Shown here: piece by piece, positions 25,434 through 33,878 of the stretch
How positions within the stretch are numbered: the stretch's first letter is position 1
Layout: the number at the start of each line of letters is the position of its first letter
Assembly: GCA_024763185.1 (NCBI GenBank)
Contig: JANTFY010000003.1
Coordinates: forward strand, 1-35,064
Length of the DNA: 35,064 nt
Direction of reading: 5' to 3'
Source: Gammaproteobacteria bacterium
GTDB taxonomy: Bacteria; Pseudomonadota; Gammaproteobacteria; GCA-001735895
The notes under the pieces: generated by a model
What the model saw: only the letters and a program-made list of their open reading frames with translations
Databases searched by the model: none
What the model was told of the DNA's origin: nothing
Translations under genes and position numbers: made by a program

Positions 25434-26354
25434 ATGACCTTAACCGAACTCAAATACATCGTTGCCGTTGCCCAAAAAAAACATTTCGGACAAGCCGCAC
25501 AAGCCTGTTTTGTCAGCCAGCCTACCTTGAGTATCGCCATCAAAAAACTGGAAGAAGAACTCGATATCAAGCTGTTCGAGCGCAGCTCGAAAAATGAGAT
25601 TCGCATTACCGATATCGGCCAGCAGGTCATTGAACAGGCGCAGAAGGTATTACGTGAAACCCAGGTCATCAACGAGATTTCCCAACAGGGCAAGGACCCT
25701 TTATCGGGCACCTTTCGCCTCGGTGCCATTTACACCATTGGCCCCTACCTGTTGCCCAACCTGATTCCGCGCATCAATGAATCCGCACCCAATCTGACGT
25801 TGATTATCGAAGAGGATTTTACCGCCAACCTGTCAACCAAGTTAAAACAGGGTGAGCTCGATGCCATTATCATCTCCTACCCTTATGATGAAGCGGGAAT
25901 CGAAACGGCACCATTGTATGAAGAACCCTTCGTTGTGGCTTTACACTCAAGGCACGAATGGCTACAAAAAGAACAGATTTCCGTCAACGAACTGGTCGGC
26001 CAGGACCTGATGCTGCTCGGCGCCGGGCACTGTTTCAGGGACCAGGTGATACAGGCTTGCCCACAGTGCATGGAAAGCAATAACGAACTGACCCGCACCC
26101 TCGAAGGCAGCTCACTGGAAACCATCCGTCACATGGTTGCAGCCGGAACCGGCATTACCGTACTACCCTGTACCAGCATGATGCACAGCCAGCAAAATCA
26201 TGATCTGATCAGCATCAAGTCCTTTGCCAACCCCCAACCCAGTCGCACCGTTGCATTGGCCTGGCGCAAGCATTATCCGCGCAAGGAGGCGATCCAACAG
26301 ATTATCGACAATATCCAACAGTGCCAGTTACCGGGTACACAATCCATTCGTTAA
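25434..26354 (+). CDS. oxyR: OxyR-type LysR transcriptional regulator (hydrogen peroxide sensor)
   Basis: This 306-residue LysR-type protein has an N-terminal winged helix (LTELKYIVAVAQKKHFGQAA ... CFVSQPTLSIAIKKLEEEL) and a periplasmic-binding-like sensor domain. The OxyR redox switch is visible: LLGAGHCFRDQVIQAC, with Cys200 and Cys209 nine residues apart, matching Cys199 and Cys208 of E. coli OxyR. The GHCxRDQ context is specific to OxyR. Oxidation by peroxide would form the disulfide and activate antioxidant genes. No catalase or peroxiredoxin gene is adjacent. A further Cys212 follows in CPQC. Its stop lies 6 nt from the convergent lipoprotein gene. Confidence 0.9.
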   Translation: MTLTELKYIVAVAQKKHFGQAAQACFVSQPTLSIAIKKLEEELDIKLFERSSKNEIRITDIGQQVIEQAQKVLRETQVINEISQQGKDPLSGTFRLGAIYTIGPYLLPNLIPRINESAPNLTLIIEEDFTANLSTKLKQGELDAIIISYPYDEAGIETAPLYEEPFVVALHSRHEWLQKEQISVNELVGQDLMLLGAGHCFRDQVIQACPQCMESNNELTRTLEGSSLETIRHMVAAGTGITVLPCTSMMHSQQNHDLISIKSFANPQPSRTVALAWRKHYPRKEAIQQIIDNIQQCQLPGTQSIR

Positions 26355-26360
26355 AGGACA

Positions 26361-29012
26361 TCAAACACCGACACAGTCGACATAGATAGTTACACCTGGA
26401 TAATTAATTACCCCACTTCCATCTCCATTGGAGCCACCAGAAACTTCACATATATGTCCCTGTCCGGTATCACTGCCTTCCACAACCTCAACAGCATAAG
26501 AAGAGCCGTTATCCAACTGAGATGAAAAGGTATAGGTACCATTATCATCAATGAAAAGGTCATCACCACCATTATTGGTCAATGTGAAAGTACCGATGGC
26601 GCCACTTACTTCAACGACAATACCAAAGGGACCTAGCGCATGATTCCCGTAACGGGCAATAAAAATATCCTCGCCGGAGGATTCATTCAGATAACGAAGA
26701 CCATGCCCAGCAACAAAGATGTTATCCACTGGGTCAAGAACAATACTTTCAGCCTGGTCTGTTGCAACAGTACCATCTTGTATGGTCCACTGCAGAACTC
26801 CATCATTATCTAGTTTACTTAAGAAATAGTCGTACTCACCCAAGTTACTATTTCCATAGAGTGCGCCAGCAGTTGCTCCAGTTACATAGATATTGGAAGC
26901 CGAGTCCAGGTCAATACCCCTGATCCATTCACGTTCGACCGTGCCCATTTGGGTAATCCACTGCAAATCCCCGTCACTATCCAGCTTAGCGATAAACACA
27001 TCTATTTCACCATTATTGGTTCCATTCCAGTTACCCCAGGTATCACCTCCTATGTAAATATTATTATCACTATCCAGAACGATACTATAGCCATTATCAT
27101 ACGAGTCAGTTCCTAACTGCTCTGTCCAGAGCCTGCTACCCGTTGAAGTATATTTTGTAACAATCACATCGGTGAAGCCAAGGCTGACATTTCCATCCAA
27201 ATCCCCACCTGTATAACCTACCACAACCACATTATCATCTGAGTCCACAGCTATTTCATAACCGTATTCATAATTATTAGTTCCCGGTTGCTGGGTCCAT
27301 TGATGGTCACCATCCGGGTTATATTTGGAGATAAAGATATCCCGCCCAGCATGACTACTGTTTCCATTTAAGCCATTTTCAGTCATGCCTGTCATGTAAA
27401 CGTTGCCTTCACTGTCCAGGGCCACATCATATCCTATGTCGGATTCAATACCGCCGTTTACGACCGTCCATTGATGATCACCATCCAGATTATATTTACT
27501 CAATAGAATATCCCGCCCCCCACTATTAACATACCCATCCAGGTCACCGAAGGTATCCCCGGTTATATATAAATAACCTCTTACATTATCCAAGACCAAA
27601 CCACGAATTTCATCATCCTCTTCACTTCCATTTAAAACGGTCCAGATAAAATCTCCATCTGACGAATATTTACTAATAAAGAGATCCCCCCTTCCATTAT
27701 TGGATTGACCATCAAGATCTCCTGCCGCTTTTCCAACCACAAACAAATCACCTGACGCATCTAGTGCTATATCGTTGGCATAATCATGAAGTACTCCTTC
27801 CATAGTTCCATTCTGGACGAACCAAGCCAAGGTGGGTGGACCTCCGGGATTTGCAGTATTTGCCGTTATGCTGACAGAATCAGGATTACTATCCAGTTCA
27901 CCATCTGTGACGGTTAAATTGACAACATAATTACCCTCTATATCAGCAATAAATGTGGGCGTTTGAGAATTCGCATTTATTAGCGTTGTAGAACTACCAT
28001 CGGGCACAGACTGAAATACCCAGGTAAAACTCAATTCATCATCATTGGGGTCAGAACTTGATTCACCATTTAACAAAACCGTTGACCCTACATCCACACT
28101 TTGATCATTTCCTGCATTTGCAACCGGCCTGCCATTGCTGTTTACTGCAGCAGTAATAATGACCTGGTCCTGGTCGCTATAGGTGCCATCATTCACCTCC
28201 AATTGCAGCAAGTATTCTCCCTCCACATCAGCCATAAATGAAGTCTGTACCTGTGCCATGTTTTCTAACACTGCTGTACTGCCATCTGGCCTGCTGACAA
28301 AACCCCATAGGTATGTCAGCTGATCGCCATTTACATCGATACTTGCCGAACCATCAACCGTCACCAGGCGTGGAGCCAGAACACTCTGATCATCACCAGC
28401 ATTAGCATTGGGTGGTAGATTCATACCATCCGGCAGCCCACCACCATACTCAATAATTGACTCATGAAGTTGATCCCTTGCATCTTCAACACTAACAAGG
28501 ACTCTGTTCAAAGCATTCTGTGTATCCTCACCAAAAGATGCACTGGAAAAATCTGTTTGTGCTGGCAATAAATTAACTAAATTATCATCCAGAGTGATAA
28601 CTCCATTATCTGGGTCACCATCACCATCTACAGTTTGCAATAAACGCGCAACATTAATGGCCGCATCTTCATCACCGGGAAACAAGGTATAGGGGGAAAT
28701 GGGACCTTGCTGTACCCGTACATTACCCAGATTAACCGCCCCCAGAGAAAATCGCACCATATCGCCAACATTACACGTATATTCCCCAAGCTGATTGGTT
28801 ATACCTGTATGACCTGATGAACAGGTATATCTCAATCCCTGAACTGGGTCATCGATAAACTGACCGGTGATAGTCTGGGCACTCGAGCCACCACTGCCTC
28901 CACCACAGGACATCAACAATACAGATAAGACGGTAGCCAAAAAATAACCCGCCACCTTCGGCAACGAAACGCCCCCATGAAGAGGCTTGATACGGTCTGT
29001 TATTTGTTTCAT
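26361..29012 (-). CDS. Large lipoprotein with two PKD domains and a seven-repeat SBBP-type beta-propeller
   Basis: The 883-residue protein is predicted to be an outer-surface or periplasmic lipoprotein. The signal peptide ends in lipobox LMSC with Cys36, followed by a GGGSGGSS tether. After a ~150-residue N-terminal region come two PKD-type domains (each beginning ANAGDDQSV or ANAGNDQSV). Then come seven repeats of ~57 residues with the pattern D-I-x-L-D-x-x-x-N-x-Y-x-x-G-x-T ... D-x-F-x-x-K-Y-x-x-D-G-D-x-x-W, an SBBP-type propeller. A final Ig-like segment carries TLTNNGGDDLFIDDNGTYTF. The start is the ATG at 29012 with AAAGGAA just upstream; a TTG nine codons earlier would overlap the preceding gene. 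It lies 19 nt behind the FG-GAP gene and is probably co-transcribed. The ligand is unknown. Confidence 0.85.
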   Translation of the reverse strand: MKQITDRIKPLHGGVSLPKVAGYFLATVLSVLLMSCGGGSGGSSAQTITGQFIDDPVQGLRYTCSSGHTGITNQLGEYTCNVGDMVRFSLGAVNLGNVRVQQGPISPYTLFPGDEDAAINVARLLQTVDGDGDPDNGVITLDDNLVNLLPAQTDFSSASFGEDTQNALNRVLVSVEDARDQLHESIIEYGGGLPDGMNLPPNANAGDDQSVLAPRLVTVDGSASIDVNGDQLTYLWGFVSRPDGSTAVLENMAQVQTSFMADVEGEYLLQLEVNDGTYSDQDQVIITAAVNSNGRPVANAGNDQSVDVGSTVLLNGESSSDPNDDELSFTWVFQSVPDGSSTTLINANSQTPTFIADIEGNYVVNLTVTDGELDSNPDSVSITANTANPGGPPTLAWFVQNGTMEGVLHDYANDIALDASGDLFVVGKAAGDLDGQSNNGRGDLFISKYSSDGDFIWTVLNGSEEDDEIRGLVLDNVRGYLYITGDTFGDLDGYVNSGGRDILLSKYNLDGDHQWTVVNGGIESDIGYDVALDSEGNVYMTGMTENGLNGNSSHAGRDIFISKYNPDGDHQWTQQPGTNNYEYGYEIAVDSDDNVVVVGYTGGDLDGNVSLGFTDVIVTKYTSTGSRLWTEQLGTDSYDNGYSIVLDSDNNIYIGGDTWGNWNGTNNGEIDVFIAKLDSDGDLQWITQMGTVEREWIRGIDLDSASNIYVTGATAGALYGNSNLGEYDYFLSKLDNDGVLQWTIQDGTVATDQAESIVLDPVDNIFVAGHGLRYLNESSGEDIFIARYGNHALGPFGIVVEVSGAIGTFTLTNNGGDDLFIDDNGTYTFSSQLDNGSSYAVEVVEGSDTGQGHICEVSGGSNGDGSGVINYPGVTIYVDCVGV

Positions 29013-29031
29013 TTCCTTTAAACCCACCCTG

Positions 29032-31512
29032 TTAAACAAATTTTCGGTTAAATAATGATTTTCTCCTCAACCCGAAGACCCACACTAGAAATGCACTCAG
29101 CACTTCAACTGCAAAAGCCCCGCTGGAACCACCGTCTGAATCATTATCCGGATTACCGCCAACATCTACCGTATTGGCCACCACCCCCTCGCCACTCACG
29201 TGAAGGGTAATCGGATTCTCGTCACCATCATTTGATGGAATATCCAGACTGTCGTTAAAATCGGCCACGGATGTAGGTGAGAACCTGATGGTTATTGCAC
29301 AGGTTTCACCCTGGCTTAAGGTTTGAGCTGAGCAGGTATCATTGTCCAGCTGGAAAGGGTCTGCCAGGGGATTTGACACCGCAATCTGCCCAAGAACCAG
29401 GTCAGCGCTTCCGTTATTGGTGATATCGACCTGTTTTGTTGCAGTGCTGTTTTCAGCCACTCTACCAAATGGAAGCTGGAGGTCATCCACCGGGTCAACA
29501 GCATCCGTGACGGCAATATCCGCTACGGGTTGTGCCACGCCTGTGCCGGTTACTGTAACAATCACCGATGGCTCATCGGCATCATTCGATGGAATATCCA
29601 GGTTGTCATTAAAAATACCTGCGGATGTGGGTTCAAATTGAACTTCAAAGGTACAGCTGGAAGCTGGTATTACAGTCTGCCCACTGCAATGATCATTGAT
29701 CAGGCTAAACGGCAGAGCAACCACATCCACACTGCCGATATTGCCAATAACCAGGTCGGCATCTCCAACATTTGAAATGGTTACGGTTTGTACGCCACTG
29801 GTGGCCAGGGTTCTGGCCCCAAAAGCAATCTGCAAATCATCTGGCGGAGCGATTGAGTCCACTACCGTGATATCCGGAACAGGAACACCAATACCATGAC
29901 CTTGTGCACTGACGGTCACCACCGATTCATCCGCATCATTGGAAGGAATTTCAAAACCATCCGTGAAAGCACCGGTTGAAGGCGGCGTAAAGCGGATGGT
30001 TAAGGCACAGTTAGAGAGTGGTGCCAGGGTTTGACCAGAACAACTATCCGCTTGAATGACAAAGTCATTGTTAAGCAGATTCTGATCTACCACCAAGCCG
30101 AGAATAAGATCCGCATCACCGCTGTTGGTCACGGTTATGCTGTGATCTGCAAAAGATAACTCGGTAACGTCACCAAATAGAAGTTGAAGATCATCAATGG
30201 GTGCAACAGAATCTGTTACAACAATTTCAGGCGAAGTTACCCCTGCACCCTGAGCGTAAATATAAGCAGCACCCAGGTCGGTAATAAAACCCGTTTGAGC
30301 GTCATAATAATCTTCTCGCCAGGCTCCAATAATGGCATGTTCATCACCCAGGGCAACCGAGCCCCCATAGATATCCATTCCTGAACCATCTGACGCCGTC
30401 AGATGCTGGATTTCAGACCAATCTCCTGCCAAGTCAATCTGGTAGAGATAGGCTGAACCGGCCAATGACCCATTATCGTCGTAGGTGCTATACGAACCGA
30501 TCAGGACCTGATCTCCCTGTATGGAAATCGACTCACCAAAACCATCGTAGGGGAAATTGACCGTACCATCAAAATCGGACGCATTTAATATCTGTTCTTC
30601 TGTCCAGGTGGCGCCATTCCTATTAAACACATAAACCGAGCTGGCAACATAATTGCTCAATGCCACATGAACATAGCTGTTGTTGGATACCATGGCCGTA
30701 TCACCGCTGACCGCAACGGCATGACCAAACCAGTCGTCCACGGCATTATCGGATGCCAACAACTTCTGCTGTTGAGCCCAGCTATCTTGTGAGCGAACGA
30801 AAATATAGGCACTGCCTCGTCGGGCATGCTTATCTTTCGCACCTACCACGACAGTGTCCCCATCAATGGCGACGGCATTGCCAAAGTTGTCGCCGTAGTC
30901 AGAGTCATCGGGGCGAATTTTCTGTTGTTCACTCCAGGTTGTACCACTACGTACAAAGACATAAGCTGCACCGGGCGGATTAGTTTCATGAACACCGTCG
31001 CCCAGTTCCTGAGCGTATTCAGCCCCGATCACCACCGTATCGCCATCTATAGCCACGGCATGTCCAAACTTGTCATCATCCGAGCCATCGGAAGCGATCA
31101 GTTTTGCCTGTTCCGTCCACACAGTCCCGCTGCGAACAAACACATAGGCTGCGCCTGTATTACTTCCAGATACAGAAGCACCTTCAGCCCCGACAACAAT
31201 CGTGTCACCATCCATAGCGACTGCACGCCCAAAAAAATCATTCGATGCACCATCTGATGCCGTCAGTTTTTGTTGCTCCGCCCAATCACCCGATACAGCG
31301 TCACGTACCAAGACATAGACCGCACCCGTTGAACCAGAATTGGAACCGATAGCAGCCGTATCTCCACTTATCGAAACTGCACGTCCAAACTGATCATAAT
31401 CGGCTCCATCCGAAGCAAAAATTTTAACTTCGCCCGTCAGGTCAGCCGATACTGTGAATGGAATTAAAAGAACTAAGAAAGAAAAAAACCGAATAACCTG
31501 ACCAAAGACCAT
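29032..31512 (-). CDS. Exported FG-GAP beta-propeller protein with three ASH-type domains and a GlyGly-CTERM-like tail
   Basis: The 826-residue protein has a signal peptide (IRFFSFLVLLIPFTVSA, cleavage near residue 23). Seven FG-GAP-like repeats begin near residues 30, 83, 137, 199, 252, 310 and 371 (pattern K-L-x-A-S-D-G-x-x-x-D-x-F-G-x-A-V-A-I-x-G-D-T-V-V-x-G-A), one seven-bladed propeller. Three ~110-residue choice-of-anchor-D/ASH-type domains follow (~428-543, 553-663, 670-782), each with a conserved cysteine pair. The C-terminus is DGGSSGAF, a hydrophobic helix and RRK, like GlyGly-CTERM sorting tails. I start at the ATG at 31512 because GGAGAAG lies ~8 nt upstream and the signal peptide then begins properly. 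Three heptamer repeats lie 44 nt upstream. Confidence 0.87.
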   Translation of the reverse strand: MVFGQVIRFFSFLVLLIPFTVSADLTGEVKIFASDGADYDQFGRAVSISGDTAAIGSNSGSTGAVYVLVRDAVSGDWAEQQKLTASDGASNDFFGRAVAMDGDTIVVGAEGASVSGSNTGAAYVFVRSGTVWTEQAKLIASDGSDDDKFGHAVAIDGDTVVIGAEYAQELGDGVHETNPPGAAYVFVRSGTTWSEQQKIRPDDSDYGDNFGNAVAIDGDTVVVGAKDKHARRGSAYIFVRSQDSWAQQQKLLASDNAVDDWFGHAVAVSGDTAMVSNNSYVHVALSNYVASSVYVFNRNGATWTEEQILNASDFDGTVNFPYDGFGESISIQGDQVLIGSYSTYDDNGSLAGSAYLYQIDLAGDWSEIQHLTASDGSGMDIYGGSVALGDEHAIIGAWREDYYDAQTGFITDLGAAYIYAQGAGVTSPEIVVTDSVAPIDDLQLLFGDVTELSFADHSITVTNSGDADLILGLVVDQNLLNNDFVIQADSCSGQTLAPLSNCALTIRFTPPSTGAFTDGFEIPSNDADESVVTVSAQGHGIGVPVPDITVVDSIAPPDDLQIAFGARTLATSGVQTVTISNVGDADLVIGNIGSVDVVALPFSLINDHCSGQTVIPASSCTFEVQFEPTSAGIFNDNLDIPSNDADEPSVIVTVTGTGVAQPVADIAVTDAVDPVDDLQLPFGRVAENSTATKQVDITNNGSADLVLGQIAVSNPLADPFQLDNDTCSAQTLSQGETCAITIRFSPTSVADFNDSLDIPSNDGDENPITLHVSGEGVVANTVDVGGNPDNDSDGGSSGAFAVEVLSAFLVWVFGLRRKSLFNRKFV

Positions 31513-31555
31513 GACAACTTCTCCATTTGCGGCGAGGGACACTACGGAGAAGTTA

Positions 31556-31583
31556 AGTCACATAAAGTCACAAAATAGTCACA
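31556..31583 (-). promoter_or_regulatory. Three phased heptamer repeats: candidate SARP-type operator
   Basis: TGTGACT on the minus strand occurs three times, at 31583-31577, 31572-31566 and 31562-31556. The spacings are 11 and 10 bp, so all copies face the same side of the helix. Tandem heptamers with about 11-bp period are the classic target of SARP/OmpR-like winged-helix activators, and a gene for such a protein is directly upstream. The repeats lie between that gene and its presumed targets. A clear -35/-10 pair is not seen, as expected of an activator-dependent promoter. Repeats are observed; the binding is inferred. Confidence 0.55.
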
Positions 31584-31644
31584 GTTGCAAAATACAACTC
31601 TTGGTTATGACTTAAATCAAAAGTTGTGATTAAAATCGGAAAAA

Positions 31645-32490
31645 CTATTTGGGAGCCTGGGCACACAGTTCGCAGAATCCTCCGCAAACTTCGGGTTCTG
31701 CCTTAATGGTTTCATAAAGATGGAGGGTTTTTTGCGATGGCTTGATGCCAAAAGTCTGCTTTAGCATTTGATGACAACGTTCAAACAGGGCCAGCGCTTC
31801 AGAACGGTTGCCCTGGGCACTGTGACAACGCATCAGACCCCGACAATACTCTTCAGACAGCGGGTCGAATTCGCGTGCTTTTTCATACAGCGTGATCACT
31901 TTTCTACAGTCACTGCCGTGATGACGATAATATGCGATCAGCAGCTTGATAATACGCATAAAACGCGAGCGTAAACGTTCTCTGAGCGGTAACATCCAGC
32001 CAACAGCGTTTTCCTTTTCCAGGAACAAACCCCGATTAAGGGCAAACAGCTCTTCAATCAGTTGCTGTAATTTGACTTTTTCATCCTGGCTGTCGTTTTC
32101 CAAATATCGACCCAACTTGTTTAACAGCGCTTCCAACACCCAGGTGTCCACCCAGCAATACTGATCATTCAGGCTTAAGTGACCTTGTTGCACATGGAGT
32201 GCATCCGGTCCAATCATTTTCCTTAGACGTGACAGGGTGGTTGTGTATGCACTATGAGCCTGGTCACCTTCAGAATCTGGCCACAAGGATTCGGTGATCA
32301 GGAACTCGCTAACATTTTTGCCACCGAAGGCGATTAATACCTGAAGCAATTGAACCGGTTTATTTTGGGCTTTGCCCCTGAAGTGAATTTTTGCCCCATT
32401 CAGGCGTACGGAAAAATGCCCCAAAGTAGAAGTTTGCAGAGGATAAGATCCATAAGATTGATCGTAACGAGTTGTTCTTTCGGGACCCAT
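31645..32490 (-). CDS. SARP-like transcriptional regulator (winged helix + BTAD)
   Basis: The 281-residue protein has an OmpR-like winged-helix N-terminus (LGHFSVRLNGAKIHFRGKAQ, ESLWPDSEGDQAHSAYTTTL followed by SRLRKMIG, residues ~22-115). A bacterial transcriptional activation domain of TPR-like helices follows (~115-262; YEKAREFDPLSEEYCRGLMR and GNRSEALALFERCHQMLKQT). This is the minimal two-domain architecture of Streptomyces SARP activators, which is much less common in gammaproteobacteria. There is no receiver or ATPase domain, so the signal is unknown. The last residues carry CGGFCELC (Cys269, Cys273, Cys276), an unusual cysteine cluster. It lies 132 nt upstream of, and on the same strand as, the two propeller genes. 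Confidence 0.87.
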   Translation of the reverse strand: MGPERTTRYDQSYGSYPLQTSTLGHFSVRLNGAKIHFRGKAQNKPVQLLQVLIAFGGKNVSEFLITESLWPDSEGDQAHSAYTTTLSRLRKMIGPDALHVQQGHLSLNDQYCWVDTWVLEALLNKLGRYLENDSQDEKVKLQQLIEELFALNRGLFLEKENAVGWMLPLRERLRSRFMRIIKLLIAYYRHHGSDCRKVITLYEKAREFDPLSEEYCRGLMRCHSAQGNRSEALALFERCHQMLKQTFGIKPSQKTLHLYETIKAEPEVCGGFCELCAQAPK

Positions 32491-32642
32491 TTTCTAAAAC
32501 CTTGCCTTAATACCGGCACTTACCACTTTTGTTATTTTGAACGGGAATATAACTATTTTTCAATTCCAATGTATTGATGGAAGTCACCCTTGGCACCATT
32601 TAGCTTTATAATTCAGCCTTGTTAAAACAACCGATAAAGCCA

Positions 32643-32954
32643 ATGGTAAAACATGATATCACCCGGCAAGAGTTGGAACGCGGGAAAATAAACAGCGAGA
32701 CCGCGCGCATCGCCTGGAAGGAACTGCAACGCTATTTTGCCGGGGGTTACACCCTGCTGGTCAGCGACGAACTCGACTTGATCGAGGTGGCCTACCAGAT
32801 GCAGCAGGACAATGCGTCACAGATCGAACAGTGGATGCAAAACACACAGATTCAGCAGGTCAGCAATGAACAGGCACGTGAGTGGTTTAACAACGATGCC
32901 GAACTATGGGCCTGTGTGATCAAGCCCTGGGTGTTGATTCAAGCGGTGGATTAA
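32643..32954 (+). CDS. DUF2288 family small protein
   Basis: This 103-residue soluble protein matches the DUF2288 family, in which the repeated signature is ETARIAWKELQRYFA followed by a V-x-x-E-L-D-L-I-E-V-A strand, QVSNEQAREWFNNDAELWAC and VIKPWVLIQ. No function is known. I start at the ATG at 32643; an in-frame TTG at 32619 would add eight residues with no family content. The stop codon overlaps that of the convergent hydrolase gene by 3 nt. Confidence 0.8.
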   Translation: MVKHDITRQELERGKINSETARIAWKELQRYFAGGYTLLVSDELDLIEVAYQMQQDNASQIEQWMQNTQIQQVSNEQAREWFNNDAELWACVIKPWVLIQAVD

Positions 32955-33787
32955 TCGTCCAGTTGCTCCAGAATATTCACCAGCGCGTAGCCATCCAGCA
33001 CATTCAACCAGTGGGTAAAGCCCTGAATCAGGCGTGTTGATTTTTTACCGATGGCCGGGACATTGCCCATGTCCTGACTGTAGCCCGACACGATCGGGTC
33101 ACCCAGCGCCCCGGTTACCGTTGAACGCACAACGGAGAAGTATTCGATATCCGGATGCTGACGCGTATTCAGCCAATGCAACAGGCGCCCGGGTATGGCC
33201 GGCACGATATCGTTCAACAGCCCCTGCGAACGACGCAGCATGTCGTAGGTTTCACCACCCAGCATTTCTTTCAGAATACGTACCGGTAAGGGGTCATCCA
33301 ATTCATCCAGGCCTCGATAGGCCAGTGCTGTACCCAGGTGTGGACTGGCAATTGTCACCAGCGCCTGGACATTGGGAGGGCAGCCGTTGCGCACCAGGGC
33401 CATGCGTGCTACCACGCCGCCGAGGGAGTGCCCGGCAATAATCACTTTTTCAGAAGGGTAATGATCCACAATCCAGCGTATGGCAGCGGTCACCACGTTG
33501 GCCTGAATAATCAGGGGGGCCTCAGAATTTACCTGTAAATTGATCACCTTGTTTTCTTCCTGGTAACCCGGTAACGGTATCGGAATCAGCCCGGCCGGTG
33601 CTCCCAACAGGATACCGGCCCGCTTCCAGCCAAACTGTTGCAAAACGGGCACCACACCGGATTGCTCCCAGGAAAAAATGTTACCCTGATAGCCATGCAC
33701 CAACAGCAGTACATCGGCCCTGGCCGTGCCTGTCAGCATCAGCCACGAAAATAGCGCGGCAGCAATCAGTTTGTTAACAGCTTTCAT
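32951..33787 (-). CDS. Exported alpha/beta hydrolase (lipase/esterase-like)
   Basis: The 278-residue protein has a signal peptide (MKAVNKLIAAALFSWLMLTG, then TARA, cleavage before DVLL) and an alpha/beta-hydrolase core. VLLLVHGYQGNIFSWEQSG holds the oxyanion-hole HG. IIAGHSLGGVVARMAL carries the nucleophile Ser121 in G-H-S-L-G-G, and ALVTIASPHLGTALAYRG follows, as in PGAP1/DUF676-type and triacylglycerol lipases. The product is likely periplasmic or secreted and cleaves an ester or lipid substrate not identifiable from sequence. It is convergent with the DUF2288 gene and divergent from the thioredoxin. Confidence 0.85.
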   Translation of the reverse strand: MKAVNKLIAAALFSWLMLTGTARADVLLLVHGYQGNIFSWEQSGVVPVLQQFGWKRAGILLGAPAGLIPIPLPGYQEENKVINLQVNSEAPLIIQANVVTAAIRWIVDHYPSEKVIIAGHSLGGVVARMALVRNGCPPNVQALVTIASPHLGTALAYRGLDELDDPLPVRILKEMLGGETYDMLRRSQGLLNDIVPAIPGRLLHWLNTRQHPDIEYFSVVRSTVTGALGDPIVSGYSQDMGNVPAIGKKSTRLIQGFTHWLNVLDGYALVNILEQLDD

Positions 33788-33878
33788 CTTTTCATCCGAA
33801 TTTTATGATCACCATGATAGGCAATTTGAATATTATGCATTATTATGCTCGCCAATAATATTAGTATTTGCTTATATA

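Noticed and set aside
31556..31583. CRP/FNR-type site (TGTGA half-sites) ahead of the propeller genes
   Set aside because: The half-sites are all in the same direction with 10-11 bp spacing; no TCACA partner at the spacing required for a dimeric CRP site.
33726..33878. N-terminal extension of the thioredoxin with a hydrophobic stretch that could be read as a membrane anchor
   Set aside because: It overlaps the start and signal peptide of the divergent hydrolase gene, is AT-rich intergenic sequence for the rest, and the family normally starts just before YIFDV.
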